From assembly GCA_012513595.1 (NCBI GenBank), contig JAAZBY010000187.1, positions 1-8,966 on the forward strand: DNA of 8,966 nucleotides, read 5' to 3'. Both the position numbers and the translations under genes were made by a program. Position 1 is the stretch's first letter, and every line of letters begins with the position of its first letter. Origin of the DNA: Chloroflexota bacterium (GTDB lineage Bacteria; Chloroflexota; Anaerolineae; UBA1429). The notes under the pieces are model-generated. The model had not been told where the DNA came from. It saw nothing but the letters and a program-made list of their open reading frames with translations, and searched no databases. Of the stretch, positions 1 to 6,478 are shown one piece after another.

Positions 1-1396
1 ATGGGCCCGTGGCAGAACAGGTTCAGGACGATCTCGGGCCAGTTGCCGGCCTGGCGGGCCATGTGCAGGTCCTTGCCCTCCTTGACCACGGCCACCGAGG
101 CGCCGAGGTGGGCGCGGTAGCGCTCCCAGAGGGCCTCCATCGAGCGCTCCGCCACGGGCAGGGCGACCACCTCGTCGAGCGCCAGGAGCAGCGGCGTCAC
201 CAGGCAGACGCGCGTCACATCTTGCAGGCAGTACTCGACGCCGGGGAGCGCCGTCCAGTTGCAGCCGACCTTGGCGCGCATCCGTGCTAGGGCGGGCGGC
301 ACGCCGTTCCGGCAGTAGCCGGCGTCCAGCCCGCCAGACAGGGCAAAGGAGACGCCGGTGCCGTCGGCGACCATCAGCTCCAGCGCCCGCCGCAACAGCC
401 GCCGGTCCATCCCCTCGTGCACGCGCACGGCGATGTTGGCCGGGATGCGCAGGCGGTGCATCGCCTCGAGCACCAGGAAGGACAGGGGCGAGGTCAGGTC
501 GCGGCCATCGGGGCCCTGCCCGCCGATCTGGGAGTAGTGCGGTCGTTGAAGAAGAGGCTGGCCAGGTGCCAGACGATCGACGCGTCGGTCTCGCGGCCGG
601 CGGCCAGGTCGGCCTCATAGTAGGGGCGCAGGAGCTCGTCGAGCTGGCCGAGGGCGCCGCCCAGGCCCCACATCCGGTCGACGCACTGGAACCAGGCGAT
701 GAACTGGCAGGCCTCGCGGAAGGTGCGCGGGGCGCCCAGGACCAGGTGCTCGTTGGCCTCGGCGATGGCCGTCAGGTTCTCGCGGAGGGTGGGGTTGGGC
801 TCCTCGGCGGCCAGGCGGCGGGCCAGGGCGGCGTGCCGGGCCACCCAGCCCTGCACGCCGAGGACGAGGTCCTCCTCGCCGTCGTAAAAGCCGGTATCGG
901 CCGGCCGGTTCAGCGCGCGGTAGTGGCGGATCTTGTCCAGCAGGCCGCCCCAGCCGAGGCGCAGGCCGATGGCCATGTCGGGCCCCAGGTGGTTGGGCGC
1001 GCCGATGCCGTGGTTGTAGATGTTGTACTTGGCCTGCAGGGGGGCCAGGTGCGTGGGGCGGTCCTCGGGACGCCAACCGCCCAGCCCTGGGATGCCCTTG
1101 CGGATCCAGGCGCCCGCCAACGACGAGCAGGGATGGATGTACAGCGGGTGCGCCTCCAGCCAGCGGCGAAAGTTGTGCCCCACCGCCCGCGGCCCGTAGG
1201 CGCCGCCGTCGGGGTGGTTGGGCACCACGGCAAAGGGCACCGGCTCATCCCAGGGGATGTAGCCGTGGTCGTCGGTGTCAAAGTAGCCGTCGCGCTGGAC
1301 CTTGAGGTCGGTGTGCTGGTTCTTGGTGGCGCGCAGGGCATCGATGCGCTGGGCGATGGTCGGCTCGCCGGGGTTAGCGGTACGTGTCGGGTCCAT
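1..1396 (-). pseudogene. Pyruvate formate-lyase-family glycyl radical enzyme, frameshifted, 3' partial
   Basis: Glycyl radical enzymes use a protein-based glycine radical and an active-site cysteine for anaerobic C-C, C-N or C-O bond chemistry in the cytosol; the substrate here is not identifiable. The start at 1396 is chosen because GGAGAAG lies just upstream (1400-1406) and a promoter-like element sits behind it. The first frame runs 285 residues to about 542 and shows family features: FYDGEEDLVLG, PRTFREACQFIAWF, then LFFND. It then breaks. The family sequence resumes one frame over from 539 (HYSQIGGQGPDGRDL, SFLVLEAMHRLR, GVSFALSGG) and stays open to the window edge. The catalytic cysteine is probably in VGCNWTALPG (codon 261-263, about residue 379). 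Family members are about 750-850 residues, so roughly the last 300, including the glycine-radical loop, are missing. Without the shift the first frame stops at 494. This could be a sequencing error or a real pseudogene. No activating radical-SAM enzyme is in view. Confidence 0.85.
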
Positions 1397-1399
1397 GCT

Positions 1400-1406
1400 C
1401 TTCTCC
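1400..1406 (-). promoter_or_regulatory. Shine-Dalgarno of the glycyl radical enzyme gene
   Basis: The minus strand reads GGAGAAG followed by a three-base spacer (agc) and ATG at 1396. This decides the start. The frame stays open upstream to another ATG at 1498, but that codon lies beyond the promoter-like element at 1433-1461, and the extra 34 residues it would add do not resemble the family. Confidence 0.7.
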
Positions 1407-1432
1407 GTGGCAACTGACGGCGTCGCGCCGAT

Positions 1433-1461
1433 ACTGTACCCGTCGGCGGCAGGGGCGTCAA
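1433..1461 (-). promoter_or_regulatory. Candidate sigma70-type promoter for the glycyl radical enzyme gene
   Basis: On the minus strand, TTGACG (1461-1456) is followed by a 17-base spacer and TACAGT (1438-1433). These match the consensus -35 at 5/6 and the -10 at 4/6 positions with ideal spacing. A transcript would begin near 1426, giving a leader of about 30 nt before the ATG at 1396. The match was found by eye and is unproven. It is arranged back to back with the plus-strand candidate at 1470-1498. Confidence 0.45.
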
Positions 1462-1469
1462 CGCTCCCC

Positions 1470-1498
1470 TTGTCCCCTTCCGCCCCCTCGGGTACCAT
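1470..1498 (+). promoter_or_regulatory. Candidate sigma70-type promoter for the lactonase gene
   Basis: TTGTCC (1470-1475), a 17-base spacer and TACCAT (1493-1498) each match the consensus at 4/6 positions. The predicted start near 1505 leaves a leader of about 53 nt. This leader contains a short hairpin: GCGGGC and GCCCGC arms at 1525-1540 around a GTTC tetraloop, just ahead of the GGAGG ribosome site at 1548-1552. In such GC-rich DNA the match is only suggestive. Confidence 0.3.
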
Positions 1499-1557
1499 AC
1501 CCCCGGGACCACGGCCAACTCAGCGCGGGCGTTCGCCCGCCGGAAGCGGAGGAAGAC

Positions 1558-2619
1558 ATGCTCTTCTACATCGGCACGTACACTTCGCAGGGCGGCGAGG
1601 GGATCTACTCCTGCCAGTTCGACCCGGCCAGCGGGGCCCTCAGCAACCTCCGCCCCCAGGCGCGCACCGCCAACCCGACCTACCTCTGCCTCCACCCGAC
1701 CAAGGCGGTCCTCTACGCGGCCAACGAGGTGGCCGAGTCTGACGGGGAGAAGACCGGCGCGGTCAGCGCCTACGCCGTGGCCGCTGACGGCGCCCTGACC
1801 CCCCTCAACCAGCAACCCAGCCACGGCACGGCGCCCTGCTATGTCTCGGTTGACGCGACGGGCCGCTGGCTCCTGGTGGCCAACTACTCGTCCGGCAGCG
1901 TCGCCGTGCTGCCCGTGGAGGAGGACGGCTCCCTCGGCCCGGCCGCCGACGTCGTCCAGCATGAGGGGATCGGCGCCCACCCGCGCCGCCAGGAGGGCCC
2001 CCATGCCCACTTTATCCGGCAGGACCCGGCCGGCCGCTTCGTCCTGGCCTGCGACCTGGGCACCGACGAGGTCAAGATCTACCGGCTCGATGCCGAGCGC
2101 GGCACGCTGACGCCCAACAACCCGCCCGCTCTGCGCGTGGCGGAGGGGCAGGGCCCGCGCCACCTCGCCTTCCACCCCAACGGGCGCTGGGTTTACGTCA
2201 TCAACGAGCTGGGCTCCACCATGACGGCCTGCACCTGGGACGCGGAGCGCGGCATCCTCTCCGAGATCGGCACCGTCTCGACCCTGCCCGACGGCTACCT
2301 CGACCGCTCCTACTGCGCCGACGTCCACGTGGCCCCTTCGGGGCGCTATGTGTACGGGTCGAACCGCGGGCACGATTCGATCGCCATCATGCGCGTCGAC
2401 GCTGCCAGCGGCATGGTCAAGGTGATCGGCTTTGAGTCCACCCAGGGGTCGTACCCGCGCAACTTTTACCTCTCCCCCGAGGGAGACTGGCTGCTGGCCG
2501 CCAACCAAAAGGGGGACAGCATCGTGTCGTACTGGGTGGACGTGGAAAGCGGCCTGTTGCGCTCCACCGGGCACGGGCTGAGGGTGTCGATGCCGGTGTG
2601 CCTGCTGCCGGGGCGCTGA
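1558..2619 (+). CDS. Lactonase-family beta-propeller protein (6-phosphogluconolactonase-like)
   Basis: Complete 353-residue member of the seven-bladed beta-propeller lactonase family. Family members include the 6-phosphogluconolactonase that hydrolyses 6-phosphogluconolactone to 6-phosphogluconate in the oxidative pentose phosphate pathway; others act on other sugar lactones. The ATG at 1558 follows GGAGG (1548-1552) with a five-base spacer, and the protein opens MLFYIGTYTSQGGEGIY, as is typical. Propeller-strand signatures recur along the chain: GRWLLVANYSSGSVAVLPV (about 102-120), GPHAHFI with DPAGRFVLACDLGTDEV (147-172), GQGPRHLAFHPNGRWVYVIN (197-216), ADVHVAPSGRYVYGSNRGHD (254-273) and YPRNFYLSPEGDWLLAANQ (299-317). 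No signal peptide is seen, so it is probably cytosolic. It is monocistronic in view, divergent from the glycyl radical enzyme gene and convergent with the pilus operon. The family assignment is firm; the substrate is inferred. Confidence 0.9.
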   Translation: MLFYIGTYTSQGGEGIYSCQFDPASGALSNLRPQARTANPTYLCLHPTKAVLYAANEVAESDGEKTGAVSAYAVAADGALTPLNQQPSHGTAPCYVSVDATGRWLLVANYSSGSVAVLPVEEDGSLGPAADVVQHEGIGAHPRRQEGPHAHFIRQDPAGRFVLACDLGTDEVKIYRLDAERGTLTPNNPPALRVAEGQGPRHLAFHPNGRWVYVINELGSTMTACTWDAERGILSEIGTVSTLPDGYLDRSYCADVHVAPSGRYVYGSNRGHDSIAIMRVDAASGMVKVIGFESTQGSYPRNFYLSPEGDWLLAANQKGDSIVSYWVDVESGLLRSTGHGLRVSMPVCLLPGR

Positions 2620-3607
2620 CCGAGGCGACCAGCGGCCCTACTGCCAACCCACCAGCGCCTGCGGAACCGCCATAGCGCGGCGGGATCCGCAGGCGCTGGC
2701 CTATGGTGATGCGGTCGTCGGCCAGGCCGTTGGCGGCCTGCAGGTCAGCCAGGGTTATCCCGTAGCGGATGGCCAGGGAGTACAGGGTGTCTCCCGCGGC
2801 CACCTCGTGGATGCCCTCCCCCGCGGCCGGCGGCACGGGCGGCGCGGGCGTGGCGGGGTCACCCCCGGGCTCCCCCGGCCACCCCCACTCCGCCGGCCAG
2901 CCTGCGGGGCGCACCAGCGCCGCGCCCTCGGCCGACGGCGGCGCAGCCGATCCTGCCTCCCCCGGCGCCTCGAGGGTCGACGAGGGGGCCGCCTCGTCGG
3001 CTGACCCCTCCGCCGCGCTGCTGGTGAACAGCACGATGTCCGCCGTCATCTCGCCCGCCGGCGACCCCTCCGCCACCTTCAGGTTCTCGATCAGCACGGC
3101 GGAGGGCGGGCCGGCCTGCTGCACGCGGGTGAGGAGGGCCAGGAGCGGGGCCAGCCCGCCGGTGGCCCGCAGGCGCATGCCCCGCACCTGGTAAGGGGCT
3201 TCTGCGCTCTCCTGCTGGGGGGTGGGCTGGGCGCGCAGGTCCACCACCTCCACGCCCCCGGCCTGCGCTTGGGCGTACAGGCCGTTCAGCACGTCGGTGG
3301 CCTGTTGCCGTGTGAGGAGCAGGTCCGTCGTCGCTTCGTTGGCCGCGCGCACCCGTTCGAGTTCTTCGCCCAGAGTGCGCTCCATGAGCGCCGCGTTGGC
3401 CTTGCGCGCCTCCAGCTCCTGGCGGGCCACGATGACGGCGTCCTCCTGGGTGATCACTTCCTGCCAGCCGGGCAGCAGCACCAGGACGGCCAGGGCCACG
3501 CAGCCCGCCAGGGCGATGCCGATGGCCAGGAACGGCGCGGCGCGGCGCAGCATGGCCGGGTTGAGCGTCACCCGCGGCAGGCGCGGGCCTCCTCGCATCC
3601 TCTTCAT
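2417..3607 (-). CDS. PilO-like membrane protein with C-terminal LysM domain
   Basis: The 396-residue frame starts at ATG 3607, with GGAGGTG at 3622-3616 and an ATGA overlap with the preceding gene, implying translational coupling. It has a short basic N-terminus and one membrane segment (about 25-46). An alpha-helical coiled-coil-like stretch follows (52-100), then a PilO-like alpha/beta domain (about 103-195). A Pro/Ala-rich linker (196-264) leads to a LysM domain (266-309: HEVAAGDTLYSLAIRYGITL, then GQRLRIP). PilO pairs with PilN in type IV pilus inner-membrane alignment complexes; LysM binds peptidoglycan, so this protein may anchor the machine to the wall. The PilO assignment rests on topology and gene order rather than strong sequence identity. 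From about residue 324 the frame runs antisense to the lactonase 3' end and looks non-native. The true end may be at TAG 2640-2638 if one base is extra (see findings). Confidence 0.75.
   Translation of the reverse strand: MKRMRGGPRLPRVTLNPAMLRRAAPFLAIGIALAGCVALAVLVLLPGWQEVITQEDAVIVARQELEARKANAALMERTLGEELERVRAANEATTDLLLTRQQATDVLNGLYAQAQAGGVEVVDLRAQPTPQQESAEAPYQVRGMRLRATGGLAPLLALLTRVQQAGPPSAVLIENLKVAEGSPAGEMTADIVLFTSSAAEGSADEAAPSSTLEAPGEAGSAAPPSAEGAALVRPAGWPAEWGWPGEPGGDPATPAPPVPPAAGEGIHEVAAGDTLYSLAIRYGITLADLQAANGLADDRITIGQRLRIPPRYGGSAGAGGLAVGPLVASVSAPAAGTPASTPSARARWSATGRFPRPPSTTRCCPPFGWRPAASLPRGRGKSCAGTTPGWTQSRSP
2652..2699. repeat. Perfect 14-bp inverted repeat between convergent genes; candidate terminator
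   Basis: Arms CCAGCGCCTGCGGA (2652-2665) and TCCGCAGGCGCTGG (2686-2699) are exact reverse complements around a 20-base loop. The loop can pair further (CCGC 2667-2670 with GCGG 2677-2680). The hairpin lies 32 bases past the lactonase stop and inside the last LysM codons of the opposing gene. It could end transcription in both directions, but neither side has a T-tract, so an intrinsic terminator is not certain. Confidence 0.5.
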
Positions 3608-5256
3608 GGCCGGGCCACCTCCAGGATCAGGACAAAGCGGACGCGCGGCGCCGTCAGCCCGGCCGCCGGCACCCCCGTCGGGCCGGCCGAACTCTGGCGC
3701 GCCGCGGGCCAGGCCCGGGCGGGCGCCTCCAGGGCGAACCAGCGGCCACCCGGCCACGCGGCGCGCGGCGCGCCGGCCGCTGACGAGGCCCCGTTCTGGG
3801 GCGGCGTCAGCGTGGCGGAGGTCACCTCTTCCACCTCCAGCCGGTACCACTGGGCCGGCCCAAAGCGCCCCCTGTTGGTGACCTCGATGACCACCGGGTC
3901 GCCATAGCCGTCCAACGCCTCGAACGTCACTTCGGAGGCGACCTCGCCCGGGGCGCGGTTGTCGTTCACATACACCGTGCCGTTGGCGCGCACCGCGAGG
4001 AAGGTGTCCACGTCAGGGGCCAGCCCGTGGGTAAAGACGCGGTAGGTGCGCCCCGCTTCGGCGGCCAGCAGGGCGCGGTCCACGTCCCCGGCCGGGTAAA
4101 AGCTGCGCATCTGCGCGCTGCCCACGCTCAGGTAGTCGCGCGGGGCGTCGTCCGGCTCAAAGGCGTCGCGCAGGTCAAAGGTCGGCGTCGCAACTGGCGT
4201 GGGAGACCCGGCCGGCACAGCGGTGGCCGTGGGGGGCAGGGCCGTCGCGGGGGCGCCGGTCGGCGCGGGCGTGGCGGTGACCTCGGTCAGCACCAACTTG
4301 TAGGCCTGCTCGTCCCCGGCTACACCCCGGTTGGTCACCTCGATCGTCGCGTCGAGGTCGGCCCCGGTCGGCACCGTCAGGATGACCTCCGAGTCCAGCG
4401 TGCCGGGGTGTTGATCGTCGTTCGTCAGCACCATCCAACCGGCCCGCACGGTGAGCACGGTATCCACGCCGCCCTGCAACCCCTCGGTGGAGACGCGGTA
4501 CGTGCGCCCCGACTTGGCCACGAAGCGGGCCCGGTCGACGTCTCCGGCGGTGTGGAAGGTGCGCGCCTGCGCCGTCCCCGGGACCATCAACATGCCCAGG
4601 CCGTCGGTGGCCTCGTAGGCGTCCCCGGCGGGGGCAGCCGGGGTGGGGCTGGCGCTCGGCGGGGGAGTGGCGGTGGGCCCGGGCGTGGCGCTCGGGAAGG
4701 CCGTGGCGGCCAGGCCGGGCAGGGGCGTCCCGGCGGTGTTCTCGATCGATTCCAGCGAGACGCGCCGGAACAGCCCGGAGGCCTCCACCCGGTCGACGTA
4801 GGCGACCACGGCGGCGTCGCTGTCGGCAACGCCCTGGACCTTCAGGAGCATCCCTTCCTGCGCGAGGGAGATCAGCGCCAGGTGCTCCGGGTCGTACTGC
4901 CCGACGGCGCCGAGGACGGCGGCCCAGTCAACATAACGGGTGGACATGGCCTGTTGCACGCCGGCCAGGGCCTCGCCCGTGGCCCGCGCCGCGGCCAACG
5001 GCGCCTGCACCGCGGCGTCGGCGCCCGCCGCGGCGACGGCCGTCACCGTGGCCGACAGGCCGGCGGCCTGCGCCTCGCGGCGGGCCGCCTCGTTCCGCGC
5101 CACGCGTGCGGCCCGGCCGATCGGCAGGAGCAGCGTAAAGATGGCCGCCGCCGCAAGCCAAAGGGCCAGGCGTGGGTGGCGCGCGCCCTCGCTGGGCGTG
5201 CCGGCCGCCTCGCTGGCGGGGATGTTGGGTGGTCTGGTCGCACGAATGGTCGTCAT
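3604..5256 (-). CDS. PilN-like membrane protein with two PPC-like beta-sandwich domains
   Basis: A 550-residue protein starting at ATG 5256, 16 bases after the previous stop, with GAGGG at 5270-5266. A cytosolic tail of about 29 residues precedes one membrane segment (30-47). A helical stretch follows, then a PilN-like region (about 109-172) with VDWAAVLGAVG, LISLAQEGMLLKVQGVA and VEASGLFRRVSLESI, the pattern of the ferredoxin-like PilN domain. After it come a TATP-type linker (186-211), a PPC-like domain (212-326), a second linker (328-359), a second PPC-like domain (364-478) and a Pro/Ala-rich tail ending in a hydrophobic strand (RVRFVLILEV). The two PPC-like domains share AGDVDR, GRTYRV, VDT-L-VR, ND, SEV and EVTNRG. 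Canonical PilN is only about 180-200 residues, so the C-terminal 350 are an addition facing outside. It overlaps the next gene by ATGA. The PilN call is good; the PPC call comes from motif recognition. Confidence 0.75.
   Translation of the reverse strand: MTTIRATRPPNIPASEAAGTPSEGARHPRLALWLAAAAIFTLLLPIGRAARVARNEAARREAQAAGLSATVTAVAAAGADAAVQAPLAAARATGEALAGVQQAMSTRYVDWAAVLGAVGQYDPEHLALISLAQEGMLLKVQGVADSDAAVVAYVDRVEASGLFRRVSLESIENTAGTPLPGLAATAFPSATPGPTATPPPSASPTPAAPAGDAYEATDGLGMLMVPGTAQARTFHTAGDVDRARFVAKSGRTYRVSTEGLQGGVDTVLTVRAGWMVLTNDDQHPGTLDSEVILTVPTGADLDATIEVTNRGVAGDEQAYKLVLTEVTATPAPTGAPATALPPTATAVPAGSPTPVATPTFDLRDAFEPDDAPRDYLSVGSAQMRSFYPAGDVDRALLAAEAGRTYRVFTHGLAPDVDTFLAVRANGTVYVNDNRAPGEVASEVTFEALDGYGDPVVIEVTNRGRFGPAQWYRLEVEEVTSATLTPPQNGASSAAGAPRAAWPGGRWFALEAPARAWPAARQSSAGPTGVPAAGLTAPRVRFVLILEVARP
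3823..4167 (-). repeat. PPC-like repeat unit 2 of the PilN-like protein
   Basis: Residues about 364-478. The unit begins DAFEPDDAPRDY and contains YPAGDVDRALL, GRTYRVFTHGL, VDTFLAVR, VYVNDN, SEVTFEAL and IEVTNRG. It aligns end to end with unit 1, indicating an internal domain duplication. The units have diverged clearly at residue level, so the duplication is not recent. Confidence 0.6.
4279..4623 (-). repeat. PPC-like repeat unit 1 of the PilN-like protein
   Basis: Residues about 212-326. The unit contains HTAGDVDRARF, GRTYRVSTEGL, VDTVLTVR, VLTNDD, SEVILTVP and IEVTNRG, matching the order and spacing of unit 2. Pro/Thr/Ala-rich linkers flank both units. Confidence 0.6.
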
Positions 5257-5272
5257 GGTGCTTGGCCCTCGT

Positions 5273-6469
5273 TCAGGCGCGCTGCGCCAGGGTGGCGGCC
5301 AGCGTGGCGGCGGCTTCGGCCAACTCCTGGGTATCGATAACGGTCAGGTCCCGGATCAGGACGTGGCGAGACTGGTTCTCCTCGGCCTCGGCTTGGAACA
5401 GGTTGGCCAGCATGCTGGCGTCGAGGACGGCCACCTCCTCGGGCTCCTGTTCGGTCGACAGGGCGCTGAGCGACGGCACGCCCCCCGCTGCCTCGGCTGG
5501 CGCCGGCGCCGGCTCGGGCGGGGCCGCGGGGCCCGCATCCTGCGGGGCAGTGCTCTCGGCGGCCGGCCGTTCCGCCTCGGGCGCTGCCGGTTGCTGGGCC
5601 GCGGCCGGCGCGGCCTGCGGCTCGGGCTCGGCGGCCTGCGGCGCGGGCTGCGCCGTCTGTGGCTCGGGCTGCGCCGGCTGCGGCTCGGGAGCGCCGCCGC
5701 CGGCCGGCGCGGCGGGCTGCCACGTGGGAACGTGGGAGGAGAGCGGCGGGGCCTCACGCGGCGCGGCCTCGGCGGTGTTCACGCGCTGCGTCGTCGGCGT
5801 GGGCAGGTGATCGGCCGGCTGCACCGGCAGCCCCTCGGCGGCGACCTGGGCGGCGGCCGCCTGCCACGACGCGGCGGCCCCCCCGGCCGGCTGGCCAAGC
5901 GCTTGCCGCTCCTGGGCCAGGGCCACCAGCTGCTCCAACACTTCCGGAGGCAGGCTCGCCAAATAGTCCTCCTCCCGTGCGGCGGACGCTCTGTGCCTGG
6001 CGTACGCCGTGCGCAGGAACGGCCACAGCGCCGCCCCCACCGCCGCCAGCAGGAACAGCCCCGAGAGGATCAGCCCGACGCCCACCCACCGGTCACGAAA
6101 CAGCGTGCGCCAGGTTACGGGCGGCTCTTCGGCCATGGGCAGCACCTCGCGCAGCGCGGCCAGGCGGGCGGCCTCGGCTGGGTCGGCAGTGGCCGCCTCC
6201 ACCACCGAGATCTCCTCTTCCAGGCTGGCCGCGTCCCACTCGGAGAGGACCTGCCGCGCCGCTTGCACGTCGCCCGTGGCGTACAGGGCCTGCGCCAGCC
6301 TCAGGGCGTGGCCGAGCTCGCCGTTCTGTGGCGGGTCGACCGGCGTCGGTTCCTCCCGAGAGGCGCCCAGGTGCAGGGCGGGCAGCAGCATCAACGCCAG
6401 CAAGGCCCCCACCGCCAGGGAGCACATGATGAGGACACCAATTGGAGGGCGGCGTGCAGCGCGCATCAT
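5273..6469 (-). CDS. Two-TM protein with long Pro/Ala/Gln/Glu-rich cytoplasmic region, unknown function
   Basis: I do not recognise this 398-residue protein. It starts at tandem ATGs (6469, 6466); GAGGTGAT (6480-6473) overlaps the stop of the preceding gene, so the two are probably translationally coupled. A basic N-terminus (RAARR) precedes membrane segment 1 (9-34). A loop of about 93 residues contains a TPR-like helical pair (ELGHALRLAQALYATGDVQAA type, 51-80). Membrane segment 2 is at 128-150, followed by RTAYARHRASAAR. By the positive-inside rule, both ends are cytosolic and the loop is outside. A helical stretch (168-192), a disordered Ala/Pro/Gln/Glu tract (239-330) and an acidic, helical C-terminus (338-398) follow. 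Its place between the platform and PilN-like genes suggests a structural or linker role in the same machine, perhaps connecting membrane and cytosolic parts. That role is inference from position only. Confidence 0.7.
   Translation of the reverse strand: MMRAARRPPIGVLIMCSLAVGALLALMLLPALHLGASREEPTPVDPPQNGELGHALRLAQALYATGDVQAARQVLSEWDAASLEEEISVVEAATADPAEAARLAALREVLPMAEEPPVTWRTLFRDRWVGVGLILSGLFLLAAVGAALWPFLRTAYARHRASAAREEDYLASLPPEVLEQLVALAQERQALGQPAGGAAASWQAAAAQVAAEGLPVQPADHLPTPTTQRVNTAEAAPREAPPLSSHVPTWQPAAPAGGGAPEPQPAQPEPQTAQPAPQAAEPEPQAAPAAAQQPAAPEAERPAAESTAPQDAGPAAPPEPAPAPAEAAGGVPSLSALSTEQEPEEVAVLDASMLANLFQAEAEENQSRHVLIRDLTVIDTQELAEAAATLAATLAQRA
5603..5689 (-). repeat. Degenerate tandem repeat encoding PEPQ/AQP units
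   Basis: Imperfect short tandem units, visible on the plus strand as repeated ctgcggctcggg / ctgcgccgg blocks, encode alternating PEPQ, AQP and APQAA motifs (residues about 261-289) in the disordered cytoplasmic region. Copy number is likely to vary between strains. The coded peptide is probably extended and flexible. Confidence 0.55.
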
Positions 6470-6478
6470 CCCATCACC

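Noticed and set aside
284..1417. Plus-strand open frame of 377 codons opposite the glycyl radical enzyme
   Set aside because: It is Arg/Ala/Gly-rich shadow sequence; the minus strand carries clear family motifs throughout.
1397..1498. N-terminal extension of the glycyl radical enzyme to an ATG at 1498
   Set aside because: It would include the promoter-like element, lacks a convincing ribosome site, and its residues do not resemble the family. ATG 1396 has GGAGAAG close by.
1525..1540. Short hairpin as a riboswitch or attenuator
   Set aside because: Only a 6-bp stem with a tetraloop in a leader of about 53 nt. It is too small for a known riboswitch and has no alternative pairing or leader peptide that I can see.
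910..2574. Long minus-strand open frame (about 554 codons) opposite the lactonase
   Set aside because: It covers the lactonase on the other strand and the glycyl radical enzyme in a wrong frame. It has Ala/Gly/Arg/Val-rich shadow composition and no domain pattern, as expected from long spurious frames in GC-rich DNA.
5500..5755. TonB-like periplasmic Pro-rich spanner
   Set aside because: The Pro/Ala/Gln/Glu tract follows a second membrane segment and a basic stretch that place it in the cytosol. There is no TonB C-terminal domain.
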